DNA from: Leptotrichia sp. HSP-342
GTDB lineage: Bacteria > Fusobacteriota > Fusobacteriia > Fusobacteriales > Leptotrichiaceae
Assembly: GCF_041199995.1 (NCBI RefSeq)
Contig: NZ_CP165646.1
Coordinates: 2,330,388-2,394,387 of the forward strand
Direction: 5' to 3'
DNA length: 64,000 nt
Made by a program: the position numbers and the translations under genes. Shown here piece after piece: positions 42,013 through 51,175 of the stretch (the first letter of the stretch is position 1; each line of letters opens with the position of its first letter). A model generated the notes under the pieces. It saw only the letters and a program-made list of their open reading frames with translations. It was not told the DNA's origin and searched no databases.

Positions 42013-44277
42013 TCATATTCCATCAAATATTTCGTCTATGAATTTCCAATTATCCTTTGACAACTCTTTTTCATATTTTGTATTATTAAAATATAATTCT
42101 TCATCTTTATCTCTAACAAATCCAAAATTATATCCATATTTTTCTGAAAAATGTTTTAGAGCTGAAAATTTATTTTCTACATATTCATCTATATTTTTAT
42201 CTTGTCCTTTACTTTCTCCTCCTTTTGTCTCAATTAACCAAATTTTATCATTATTTAGCTGGACTATATAATCTGGATAAAAACTTCTTTGTTTTCCCAT
42301 ATTTGTTGTATATACTATAGATAAATATTGCTGTCCTGAGTCTCCATTTTTATATACATTTTTTATTTTTGGATTATTTTCACAATACCTTTCAAATAAT
42401 CTTTCAGATTTTGATCTAAAATCTTCTGTTATCATAGAAGTATCATAATTTTCATATACATTACTATCATAAATTCTTATATTTTTCTCGAAAGGTATAA
42501 ATTTATAATGTTCTTCTTCTGGTATAAAAAACTCTACTGTTTTAATATTTAGAATTTGAAATTGATGTGATATTTTAACATCAAATTCTAGAAAATCATT
42601 TTTTAAAATATCCGCATTATTTATTATAAATGCATAAAATTCTCTCAAATTTAAATTTAATAAGTTATACTGAGAATTTTTGAAATCTTTATAAAATAAT
42701 AGTTGTAGTAATTGCAAAGTTTTTCCATAACTTATTCCTAACACCTTTTTTAATCTATCAATCTTTGGTCGCAGTTCTATACCATGAGCATATGTATTTA
42801 CTTCAATTTGTATCTCATTTTGTCCCTTTTTTATTTTAGCAATTTCATTAAATATTCTAAATCTTCCACTCAAATATTCTCTTTTTAATACAGTTCCTAT
42901 CTCAAATCCGTAATTACTTAATTTTTTTCTATTTTCTATTTTTGAAGTAGTTAGTTTATATTTTTCTTTTAAATATTCAAAAATTTTATTTCTTACTAAT
43001 TTTTCATCTACATAATTTCCATCTAAATTTTTAATTTCTTTTTTTAATCTTATACTTTTGGGTTCTTTTTTCAAAAATAATCTTTTTGTTTCAAATCCTT
43101 CTTTTGCAGCTATTACACTACGCTTGTATTCTTCATCAAAAGTATACAAATATGAACAATCCAATATTTCTTTTCCATAATGTTTAGCTTTTGGCATTCT
43201 TCTCAATCTTCCCAAAGTCTGTATTTCAAAAGTTTCATTCATATTTTCTCTTAATTTAATTAAAACTTTCGCTCTTGGACAGTCCCATCCTGTTGATAAT
43301 GCCTGTTTAAATAATAAAAATACTGGTTTTGCATTATTTTTTGTAATACTTTCCTCTACTGAATTTCCAATGTTTATTTTTCCCAATTTTTTTGATTTTC
43401 TTTTTTTATCTTCTTTGGTATCAGCACTAAACCAACTTGCAACTAAACCGTTATCGTATGAATACCCCATTTCCTCTAATTTTCTTTCAACTTTTTCTAT
43501 TAATTCATCGTTCAAATTAGGAAACTGAATTAATACTAAAGGATTTATATCTTCATTTTCATTTTTATATTCCTGCAAGATATTTTTTCTTTTCTCATCT
43601 GCTTTTTCTAGTAAAATCATTGTTTCATGTTCAAAATTCTTCAATTCAATATTTTCTAAATCTTCATTTATATACATTGCTTTTGTTATTAATTCCTCAT
43701 TTATAACATCTGTTTCCAAAATTTCATGAAATTCTCCTACAATTCGTTTATTCGGAGTTGCAGATACTCTTATTTCATATTCAGCAGAAATACTATCTAA
43801 AATATCTTTTACTTTTAAAGTATTATTTTGATGTTCTTCATCTATTATAACAATAAATTTTAAATTTTGATTATGTGCTTCTTTTATTCTTTCAAATAAA
43901 TTTTTCCTTTCGCTTTCTCTAATAGCTTTATTATCTTTTTTTGTTATCGTTTCCCAATTTATAAAATAACTTGTTCCTTGCTCAAATCCATTATTCAAAA
44001 TATCAAAAATATCTCCTGTTTTTAAATTTGGTGCAAATTTTTCCATTTTTTCTTTTGACTGTTCTTCTAATTCACCTTTTCCAGGACAAAACCAGCAAAT
44101 AATGTCATCACCTTTATAATTTAAATATCTCTCAACATAACCAATTAATATTATAGTCTTTCCACTTCCCGTAGGGCTTTGTAATAATATCCTTCTTTTT
44201 GATTTAATGTCTGTTGTTTTGTCAAATAAAAAATCAACAGCTTTTTCTTGAAAATCTTTTAATTTTAATCCTATCAT
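42013..44277 (-). CDS. res: Type III restriction enzyme, Res subunit
   Basis: Res has an N-terminal SF2 helicase and a C-terminal nuclease. Walker A is LLQSPTGSGKTIILIGY, the DExH box VIIDEEHQNNT, motif V ALSTGWDCPRAKVLIKLRE and motif VI QTLGRLRRMP. The C-terminal PD-(D/E)XK shows FYPDYIV and WLIETKGG. Length is 754 residues, shorter than EcoP15I Res (about 970) but complete by motif. Its ATG overlaps the mod stop (TAATG). With the adjacent mod off, this subunit should have no specificity partner. Confidence 0.92.
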   Translation of the reverse strand: MIGLKLKDFQEKAVDFLFDKTTDIKSKRRILLQSPTGSGKTIILIGYVERYLNYKGDDIICWFCPGKGELEEQSKEKMEKFAPNLKTGDIFDILNNGFEQGTSYFINWETITKKDNKAIRESERKNLFERIKEAHNQNLKFIVIIDEEHQNNTLKVKDILDSISAEYEIRVSATPNKRIVGEFHEILETDVINEELITKAMYINEDLENIELKNFEHETMILLEKADEKRKNILQEYKNENEDINPLVLIQFPNLNDELIEKVERKLEEMGYSYDNGLVASWFSADTKEDKKRKSKKLGKINIGNSVEESITKNNAKPVFLLFKQALSTGWDCPRAKVLIKLRENMNETFEIQTLGRLRRMPKAKHYGKEILDCSYLYTFDEEYKRSVIAAKEGFETKRLFLKKEPKSIRLKKEIKNLDGNYVDEKLVRNKIFEYLKEKYKLTTSKIENRKKLSNYGFEIGTVLKREYLSGRFRIFNEIAKIKKGQNEIQIEVNTYAHGIELRPKIDRLKKVLGISYGKTLQLLQLLFYKDFKNSQYNLLNLNLREFYAFIINNADILKNDFLEFDVKISHQFQILNIKTVEFFIPEEEHYKFIPFEKNIRIYDSNVYENYDTSMITEDFRSKSERLFERYCENNPKIKNVYKNGDSGQQYLSIVYTTNMGKQRSFYPDYIVQLNNDKIWLIETKGGESKGQDKNIDEYVENKFSALKHFSEKYGYNFGFVRDKDEELYFNNTKYEKELSKDNWKFIDEIFDGI

Positions 44278-46036
44278 TATATTTCTCCTGCCTCTCTTAG
44301 TTCATTTATAAAATAATATTCTGGAATATTAACCAGCTTTATATTTTTTTCATCCAATTTTCTCTGTTCTATCCTTGATAAGAATATTCCAGGAGGCAAG
44401 AATAAAATTCCATTTTTTTCTATTCTATTTATGTCTTCTTCCATTTTTTCTTCTGATTCTGCAATAATATATTTTTGATTATCTATTTCTATATGATTTT
44501 CCAGCTCAATCAATTCTTTTATATTTTTTTCAACTTTTTTTCTAATACTTAAATCATCTTCATCTTTACTTCTTTTAGGTATATAATCGGTTTTTAAATA
44601 TTTTAAATTATGGGGAAGCTCTTTTTGAATATTTTTCAATCTTTTATAAGTAACTTCTTCACAAATATTATTTTCATTATTTGTACATAAAATATATTTC
44701 CTATTTCCGCCATCTTCTTTATTTAACTGTGCTACTGCATGTCCTGTTGTTCCTGAACCTGCGAAGAAATCAAGAATGATTGAAGATTTATTTTCTATTA
44801 AACTTATTAATAATTTTATATATGATAAATTTTTAGGATAATCAAATTTTTCGTGACCTAAAATATTAGCTAACATTTGTTTAGCAGAAGTTGTCTTTAA
44901 ATCAATTTTAAATTTAACTTTTTCATTATTTACAATAGCCATATATTCTTTGTTCACTAACAAACTCTTCATTCTGACGGTATTATTCATATTTTTTTCA
45001 TAGATCTTACCATTTTTAAATTCTAATTTTTTATCATAAAATAACTCTTTAATTTTATTCAAAGTATATGTATTTTCAACAAACTTTTCATCATTAAATG
45101 AATAATAACGTTCATATCCTTCTTTTTTTAAAGAAATATCTTCATTTGCTAAGTTTTTTTCTTTTTTGAATATAGCCTCTTTACTTATAGGATTATAATA
45201 AATTGTATAATGTTTATCTGAATAAAAATTTGTTATAATTTCGTTAAATTTATTTTCTCCTACTAACACTCGTTTACCACTATTATGAACATAATTTCCA
45301 TTTTCATCTAATTTCAAATCTTTCACATCTTTAGGAATATTTTTAACGAAACTAGCCCTGTCTTTATTTCTTGCATAAATATGACAATACTCGTTTGTTC
45401 CCGAAATAAATGATGAATTTTTTCTTCCTTTAGGATTATTCTCCACAGAAAGAGTTGCAATAAAATTTTGCTCTCCGAATACTTCATCGCATAACACTTT
45501 TAATTGAGCTTGTTCATTATCATCAATTGAAATAAAAATAACACCTTTATTTTTTAACAATTTTTTGGCAAACTTCAATCTATTATTCATAAACGAAAGC
45601 CATTTTGAATGTCTATATCCATCGTTTTTATCAACATAATTATCGTCATAAATAAAATCTTTATTTCCTGTATTATAAGGAGGATCTATATAAATAACAT
45701 CTATTTTCCCTCTATGTGTTTTCTCTAATATTTTTAAAGAATGAAGGTTGTCTCCTTCTATTAAATAATTAAAGGAATCTACCTCCCCCCCCCGATTTTT
45801 TCAGGGTTTGTGAGCTTTTTATCCTCGATTTCTCTTAAAATTGGAATGTTTCTTTCCAATATTTCATCTATTTTTTCTTTATGTTCTTCCCAAATTAATC
45901 CGTACTTTTTTTCTTGCAAAGTTCTTTCAATTTCAATTAATTTTCTCAAATCTTCTTTATCTTCCATTTTTTTCTTTAATTCCTTTAAAAAAGAAAACAT
46001 GTTATCTCTTTTCTTTTTTGATAAATTAATACTCAT
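44277..46036 (-). CDS. mod: Type III DNA methyltransferase Mod, phase-variable and currently frameshifted (OFF)
   Basis: Two frames join to form one Mod. The 5' part (46036 to about 45794, from MSINLSKKKRDNMFSFLKEL) runs into nine G and stops at TAG 45779-45781. The 3' part continues in another frame with SFNYLIEGDNLHSLKILE, then IDVIYIDPPYNTGN (motif IV), a target-recognition region and LDFFAGSGTTGHAVAQL (motif I), the beta-class order. Ten or seven G would restore a protein of about 586 residues, a normal Mod length. AGGAGG precedes ATG 46036. An internal ATG at 45590 would give a product lacking motif IV. Confidence 0.9.
45785..45793 (-). repeat. Poly-G phase-variation tract in mod
   Basis: Nine consecutive C on the plus strand (G on the coding strand), in a genome where such a run is highly unlikely by chance. 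It lies at codon 82-84 of mod, ahead of the DPPY motif. Nine G leads to a TAG five bases after the tract; ten or seven restores the frame; eight leads to a TAA within a few codons. Confidence 0.92.
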
Positions 46037-46092
46037 TTTTTCCTCCTATTTTATTCACTGTTAAAAAATTATACAATTATTAATTTTAAAAA

Positions 46093-47445
46093 TCAATTAT
46101 TTTTTAAACCCCTCACATACTCATTCCCATAAAACGCAATTCCCAGTTGCCCCACCATCACAATCCAAATCAGTGGCTCGCAAATCATTACACCAAAATA
46201 ACCCAATTTTGGCACAATAAAAATTACGAAGATTATTTTCCCGAAAAATTCTATTACGCTGGAAACAAGAGGGATTAATTTCTCTCCAAGAGCCTGTAAA
46301 GCGTATCGCAAGTTAAAGAGAATTCCTAGTATTGTGAAAAATGGAGAGGCGATTTTTAGGTAGGTTGAGCCGTTGTGGAGAACGATTTCAGATTCGGAGC
46401 CTGACATCAGGTGAATCATGTTTTTGGAAAATAAATATACAAAAATTGTGATTCCGATTGCAAAAATTATATCCATCATATTAGCGTAAAATACGCCTTT
46501 TCGGATTCTATCTACTTTATTTGCACCTTTATTTTGGGAAACGAAAGTTGCAAGTGCGAGTGCTATTGTAGTTAGCGGAATGTTGCAAAATCCCATAAGT
46601 TTTCTTGCCGAAGTATGTCCAGCGATAATCAAATATCCAAACCCATTTATCGCATACTGTAAAATAAGCGTTCCCATAAGTACAATCACAATCATAAATC
46701 CCATAGAAAGTCCCTGTCCAAGTAGTTCCTTGTACAATTTTTTATCAAATCTGAAATGTTTTTTTCTAGGTATTAAAATTGGCTCTTTTACGTAAATGTA
46801 GATAATACTTAAGATAACTGAAATTGCCTGTGCAATAACTGTTGCAACCGCAGCTCCTCCAATTCCCATTTTAAGGGAAGTTATGAAATAAATATCAAGG
46901 AAAATATTTAAAATTGAAGCAATTACCAAAAATACGAGCGACATAAAGCTGTTTCCAATTGCACGTAAAAGTCCTGACGATAAATTGTAGGAAAAAGTTA
47001 CACCAATAAACATTGTTATTATATTTATGTACTCAAATGCTTCATTTATAATATTTTCAGGTGTATGTAATATTTTTAGCAATGGCATAAGAATAAACCG
47101 TGATAAAATCATTACTCCCACAGTAATCCAAATTCCAATAACAATCGAGCCAGCCACAGACTTTTTCAAAAGATTCTTATTATTCGCCCCATAATTTCTA
47201 GCCGTAACCATACTAAGCCCATTTCCAATTCCTAACGCAAATCCAAAAATCAGTTCAAAAATAGCAGCCGAAGCCCCAATGGCCGCAAGCGAGTTATCTC
47301 CCAAAGTATGCCCCACAATAGCAATATCCGCCATATTGTAAAGCTGCTGAAAAATATTCGACACAAGTATCGGTATCGAAAAAATCAGAAGCGACTTCAA
47401 AATATTATCATTTATCAAATCAACCGAAAAATTAAATTTTTTCAT
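46093..47445 (-). CDS. MATE-family multidrug efflux transporter
   Basis: This protein of 450 residues with about 12 helices has the MATE/MatE layout of two homologous halves. SIPILVSNIFQQLYNMADIA, GNGLSMVTARNYGANN and the second-half TFVSQNKGANKVDRIRKG are characteristic of the DinF/NorM-like branch common in Firmicutes and Fusobacteria. ATG 47445 follows AAAGGA; a TTG nine codons earlier is upstream of that site. It exports cationic compounds by Na+ or H+ antiport; the substrate is unknown. Confidence 0.92.
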   Translation of the reverse strand: MKKFNFSVDLINDNILKSLLIFSIPILVSNIFQQLYNMADIAIVGHTLGDNSLAAIGASAAIFELIFGFALGIGNGLSMVTARNYGANNKNLLKKSVAGSIVIGIWITVGVMILSRFILMPLLKILHTPENIINEAFEYINIITMFIGVTFSYNLSSGLLRAIGNSFMSLVFLVIASILNIFLDIYFITSLKMGIGGAAVATVIAQAISVILSIIYIYVKEPILIPRKKHFRFDKKLYKELLGQGLSMGFMIVIVLMGTLILQYAINGFGYLIIAGHTSARKLMGFCNIPLTTIALALATFVSQNKGANKVDRIRKGVFYANMMDIIFAIGITIFVYLFSKNMIHLMSGSESEIVLHNGSTYLKIASPFFTILGILFNLRYALQALGEKLIPLVSSVIEFFGKIIFVIFIVPKLGYFGVMICEPLIWIVMVGQLGIAFYGNEYVRGLKNN

Positions 47446-47529
47446 TTTTTGTCCTTTCTTTTTGTTTTTCAAATCGTAAGTTTTTTATTCTTATTTTAAA
47501 AATAGTTTTTTGTAAAAAATATAATTTTT

Positions 47530-48768
47530 CTATTTTTCCAAAAATTCTTTCATATCCGAAAAAATTGGTATTTCCAGTTCAACTTCCTTTTTGCTTGCAG
47601 GATGTGTAAATTTTACCTTATAAGCATGCAAAAATTGTCTATTTATTCCAAGTTCTTTGTTTAAGCCATTTCCGTAAAGTTCGTCTCCTACGATTGTGTG
47701 TCCGATGGATTTTAGGTGAACTCGAATTTGATGAGTCCGCCCAGTAAACAGTTCACATTCTACTAATGTCACATTTTTTTCAGGGTAAGTTTTCAAGACT
47801 TTTACAGCCGTTTTTGCGTATTGCCCCCGCCCATCAATTATCCTTTCCAAATTATCTCCATCCCGAAAAATCCGTCTTTCAATAACTATTTTATTTATTC
47901 CATTTTTTTCCAAAATTTCATTATTAAAATCATTTTTATTTTTCAAATTTAAATTATCTTTTGCATTTTTGCTGTTAAAATCTATATTTTCATTTATTGT
48001 AAAATTTATATTTTCAAAATTACTTTTATTTTTCAGATTTAAATTATTATTTTCTTTTTTACTGTTAAAATCTGTATTTTCTTCAATTTTATTATCTTTA
48101 TTTTCAAAAGTTAAATTGTTTTCTATTTTTTCCATTTCATCGTATTTTTTCATTTCTCCAAAATTAACTTTTTCAATTTCAGGTTTCAAATTTTCCTTTT
48201 CCAAATCCTGAATCTTATGTTTTTCCCCATCTTTTGCAAGTTCTTCATTGATTCTAGCAATTTCCTTATTATCAATAATTCCATTCACAATCGCCAGATA
48301 TTTTTTGTCAAAAATCGAAAAATTTTGTAAAAATGCCTGTGCAAAACTGTTTTTGGCAATAATAATCAGCCCAGATGTATTCATATCGAGCCTGTTGTAA
48401 AATCGTGGCACTCGAACTTCACCATATTTTTCCAAAAAATGATTTACAATTCCGTTTGCAAGTGTAAAATCAGCTTTTTTCTGTGTCGGATGTGTCAGCA
48501 AAAATGGCTCTTTATTCACAACCAAAATATCTTCATCTTCAAAAATAATATCAAGTGGCAGTTTAATCGGCTTAATGTCCGTCCCCTTTTTCTTCTCAAC
48601 AACTCTCAAATTTCCGTGTGACGGCAATTTCTTAGTTAATCTTACCTGCTTTCCATTCAAAAAAACTTCCACATTTCTCAAACTTCTCCCCGAATAATTC
48701 TGCACTTCCCGCAAATACTGCGAGATTTTCATCCTCTGATGTTCCTTTTCAATTCTAAATTTTTTCAT
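47530..48768 (-). CDS. RluA-family pseudouridine synthase with Asn-rich insertion
   Basis: An N-terminal S4 domain (ISQYLREVQNYSGRSLRNVE) precedes the catalytic domain with the active Asp in RFYNRLDMNTSGLIII and the distal TGRTHQIRVHLKSIGH and GDELYG. Normal RluA/RluD proteins are about 300-325 residues; this one is 412 because of an Asn/Lys/Glu-rich insertion of about 110 residues (roughly 180-290) between the two catalytic halves. The insertion has two imperfect copies of a unit containing DFNSK...NLNLKNK. The target uridine is unknown. Confidence 0.9.
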   Translation of the reverse strand: MKKFRIEKEHQRMKISQYLREVQNYSGRSLRNVEVFLNGKQVRLTKKLPSHGNLRVVEKKKGTDIKPIKLPLDIIFEDEDILVVNKEPFLLTHPTQKKADFTLANGIVNHFLEKYGEVRVPRFYNRLDMNTSGLIIIAKNSFAQAFLQNFSIFDKKYLAIVNGIIDNKEIARINEELAKDGEKHKIQDLEKENLKPEIEKVNFGEMKKYDEMEKIENNLTFENKDNKIEENTDFNSKKENNNLNLKNKSNFENINFTINENIDFNSKNAKDNLNLKNKNDFNNEILEKNGINKIVIERRIFRDGDNLERIIDGRGQYAKTAVKVLKTYPEKNVTLVECELFTGRTHQIRVHLKSIGHTIVGDELYGNGLNKELGINRQFLHAYKVKFTHPASKKEVELEIPIFSDMKEFLEK

Positions 48769-49110
48769 TATCTATACACATCCTTTTTACAAATTTATTT
48801 TTTTAATAAACTTTAAAATATTTAATTCTTACTCTAATCATCTCAATAAACCATTTTTTAAACTTATATTTTAAATTTGTTGTATTTTATTATACAATCT
48901 ATCATTTTAGTAAACCGACGGAGCTTTTATTTGTTCGACTACGACTGTTTGACGACTGGAAGGAGGAGTTTCGGAGTTGAGCAAATAAAAGTCGGAGTCT
49001 AGCCATAGGTACAGGATTTTCGGCAATGAGCAATCCTGTAAAAAGAAAAAATATATTAATTATAGAAAAAATATTTATTAATAAAAATAAGTTGTTAAAT
49101 AAATCTATTA
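48769..49110. other. Intergenic region with a structured GC-elevated island
   Basis: No gene is seen. From 48912 to 49045 the base composition is clearly richer in G and C than the flanks. CTTTTATTTG and CAAATAAAAG (flanked by CCGACGGAG and GTCGGAGTC) form an inverted repeat around about 48 bases, followed by ACAGGATT...AATCCTGT as a second stem. It may be a structured RNA, a terminator pair for the thiamine kinase transcript or a small mobile repeat. Confidence 0.55.
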
Positions 49111-49770
49111 TTAAATATTTTTATTATTATTTTTCAAAATAATTATCAGTTTCCCATTTTCAAATTCCACACTTGCCTCATCTCCGCAGATTACATTGCT
49201 CACAAGTCTGGAACTTTCCCTTTTCACATCAATTTTATCTGTTTCAAATTTAAAGCCCTTCAAGGTTAATTTTTCAACTTTTTCACTAATTGGAATGATT
49301 GAAAATTCATATTCTTTTTTATTTTTTAGGACAAAAGATTTTTCTACATAAAAAATTTCTTCATTTTCCTGCAAAAAAACGAGATTTTTATACTTTTCCA
49401 TTATGAATAAGTTGCTCAAAGTCATGTCAATTCGTTTCCCAATCCCACCAACAACAAATATTTTCTCAACAAAATTCTTATTTTCCGAAATTTTATTAAT
49501 TTCTTTCAAAATCAGTTCAAAATCTGTAAAATCCTTGTCTTTCGGGAATTTTTTTATCAAAATATTCTTACTTTTATAATATTTCAAAACTTTTTTCTCA
49601 ATCGAATCCAAATCCCCAACAATCACTTCTGGCATTTTTCCATATTTAAAGGCAAAATTCGCTCCTCCATCCGCACAAAAGCAAACTACATTTTCTGAGA
49701 TAAGTTTATCCATAAATTCCTGCGAATATTTATATTCCCCATTCAAAAAAATCACATATTTTTTCTCCAT
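49111..49770 (-). CDS. thiN: Thiamine pyrophosphokinase
   Basis: This enzyme transfers pyrophosphate from ATP to thiamine. CADGGANFAFKYGKMPEVIV, GDLDSI, FPKDKDFTDFELIL and GGIGKRIDMTLSNLF are the family motifs of the catalytic domain; the C-terminal thiamine-binding domain ends in a beta-rich segment. Length is 219 residues. ATG 49770 follows AAGGGAG. It has its own promoter at 49908-49936, and its leader contains a dispersed repeat, but no TPP riboswitch core is visible. Confidence 0.92.
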   Translation of the reverse strand: MEKKYVIFLNGEYKYSQEFMDKLISENVVCFCADGGANFAFKYGKMPEVIVGDLDSIEKKVLKYYKSKNILIKKFPKDKDFTDFELILKEINKISENKNFVEKIFVVGGIGKRIDMTLSNLFIMEKYKNLVFLQENEEIFYVEKSFVLKNKKEYEFSIIPISEKVEKLTLKGFKFETDKIDVKRESSRLVSNVICGDEASVEFENGKLIIILKNNNKNI

Positions 49771-49797
49771 TTTTCTCCCTTCAAATCAAGAAATATA

Positions 49798-49903
49798 CTC
49801 AAACCTATTTTAAATTAAACTGCTAAAATTTATAAATTTAAGGTTTGAGTAAAATAGTTATAGCTTTTGAGTTTGGTTTTAAATAAGTTTTACTATACAA
49901 TAT
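49798..49903 (+). repeat. Dispersed intergenic repeat, copy 2
   Basis: Matches 31865-31968 over about 100 bases with few changes. ACTCAAACCT at the left pairs with AGGTTTGAGT about 40 bases on, so the transcript (the thiamine kinase 5' leader on the other strand) can fold. Confidence 0.75.
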
Positions 49904-49907
49904 ATTT

Positions 49908-49936
49908 ATTATACTGTTTTATCTGATTATTTACAA
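49908..49936 (-). promoter_or_regulatory. Promoter of the thiamine pyrophosphokinase gene
   Basis: TTGTAA (49931-49936), 17 bases, TATAAT (49908-49913) on the minus strand. Confidence 0.6.
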
Positions 49937-50088
49937 GTTCAATAATTTATAATTATAAACCGTGTCTTACGGAGCATGTCTGCTAAAATTCAAATTATAT
50001 TCAAAAAAATATAAATCGGGTATAATAAAGTTAATAAAAAAAGTTATTATAGAAAGGTATTATTTAAGTTATAATATTTTTTAAAAAT

Positions 50089-50098
50089 ATGCTATAAT
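50089..50098 (+). promoter_or_regulatory. Extended -10 of the secreted protein gene at 50133
   Basis: ATATGCTATAAT on the plus strand, about 35 bases before the ATG, gives an extended -10 (TGCTATAAT). Confidence 0.5.
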
Positions 50099-50132
50099 TA
50101 ATTTAAACTATAGTTAGAAGAAGGAGAAAATA

Positions 50133-50522
50133 ATGAAAAAACTAGTTATTATGGTTATGTTGTTATTAAATATTTTTGTATTTGGAGAAAAGTTCCATAG
50201 TGATGGCAATTCAAATTTAGAAAAGTTGAAAGGTACTTGGGATAGTAGATTCTGGGAAATTGTTAAAAAGAAAAATGAATGGTATGTAGAAGATCTAGAT
50301 CCAGCGATGGATATAGATGTTCCATTATTACAAATTAAGCCTTACAAAAATGGTGCTTTGGTTATCGACTATACAAATCTTGGTTCTGATTATGTAGGAG
50401 GTCTTGTGTATTTTGGATGGGACACAAAATATAAAACTTTAGTAATTTTAGATAAAAACTTAAACATTGAAAGTAAAGAAGAGAGATATGTCGCATGTTT
50501 ACATAATGGAACTTGTAATTAG
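50133..50522 (+). CDS. Small secreted protein of unknown function
   Basis: This 129-residue protein has a signal peptide (KKLVIMVMLLLNIFVFG, cut near GEKFHS). The mature part contains LKGTWDSRFWEIVKKKNEWY, reminiscent of small lipocalin-like periplasmic proteins that start with a GTW motif, and ends with two Cys (VACLHNGTCN) likely to pair. AGAAGGAG precedes the ATG. It is a single plus-strand gene between minus-strand neighbours with its own promoter and terminator. Confidence 0.75.
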   Translation: MKKLVIMVMLLLNIFVFGEKFHSDGNSNLEKLKGTWDSRFWEIVKKKNEWYVEDLDPAMDIDVPLLQIKPYKNGALVIDYTNLGSDYVGGLVYFGWDTKYKTLVILDKNLNIESKEERYVACLHNGTCN

Positions 50523-50587
50523 CACAGTATTTAATATTATTTCTGTTTAAATAGCAGATTCATTATAAATTTTAAATTAAAAGTTTT

Positions 50588-50613
50588 TAGCAAGGGGGTA
50601 AGCCCCCTTGTTA
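50588..50613. terminator. Strong GC hairpin between convergent genes
   Basis: CAAGGGGG-TAAG-CCCCCTTG, eight perfect pairs. It serves the plus-strand secreted protein and perhaps the convergent HRDC gene. T runs are modest on both sides. Confidence 0.65.
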
Positions 50614-50637
50614 TTAAAAAGATTTTATTAAATATCA

Positions 50638-51138
50638 TCAAAGTGGTTTAATCATATCATAAAAATTTTCCAAAATCAGTAAAATTTCTTCTCCGTAATC
50701 CCTGATTTTACGCTTCCCCATTCCCTTTAACTGGGAAAGTTCTTCCATATTTTTAGGATTGGTTTTTGCAATATTCGCCAAAAGCTGGTTTGAAGCAATA
50801 ATATAGGGTGGATAGCCCAAAAGTTGTGCTTCTCCTGCCCGCCATTCCTTTAATATCTTGTACAGTTCCATTTCATCTTCCGTCAAATATTCCATATAAT
50901 TTGGGTTAGCATCTTTAAATTCTTTTACAACTTGTGTAAAATTATCTTTTTCAGAATTTTTATTAAATTTATCTGCTTTTTCACATTCAACAAAAGCCGT
51001 CCAGTAATATTTCTCCTCAATTTTCACCAATTCAGCCTGATATTTCACAATTTGAACATCTTTTAACACTTTTTCCAGCTTTTCCTGCTCAAATTCCTGC
51101 ATTTTCTCATCAAATGGCAATGTTACTATTTTTAACAC
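50638..51138 (-). CDS. Stand-alone HRDC-domain protein
   Basis: Of 166 residues, the C-terminal about 75 form an HRDC domain (LYKILKEWRAGEAQLLGYPP, IIASNQLLANIAKTNPKNME, LSQLKGMGKRKIRDYGEEIL), the nucleic-acid-binding module normally found at the end of RecQ helicases or RNase D. The N-terminal half is alpha/beta and unrecognised; no nuclease or helicase motif is seen. The start is a GTG at 51138 after GGGGGG at eight-base spacing. It might assist RNA or DNA processing. Confidence 0.8.
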   Translation of the reverse strand: MLKIVTLPFDEKMQEFEQEKLEKVLKDVQIVKYQAELVKIEEKYYWTAFVECEKADKFNKNSEKDNFTQVVKEFKDANPNYMEYLTEDEMELYKILKEWRAGEAQLLGYPPYIIASNQLLANIAKTNPKNMEELSQLKGMGKRKIRDYGEEILLILENFYDMIKPL

Positions 51139-51175
51139 CTCAATTTCCCCCCTACTTATTTAAACTTTATAAGTT

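Noticed and set aside
45779..46036. Separate 85-residue protein upstream of the methyltransferase
   Set aside because: It is the N-terminal part of Mod, cut off by the poly-G frameshift. The sequence after the tract continues the family in another frame.
49771..49903. TPP riboswitch before thiamine pyrophosphokinase
   Set aside because: The conserved CTGAGA and GAACCTGA-type cores are absent; the leader holds only the dispersed repeat.
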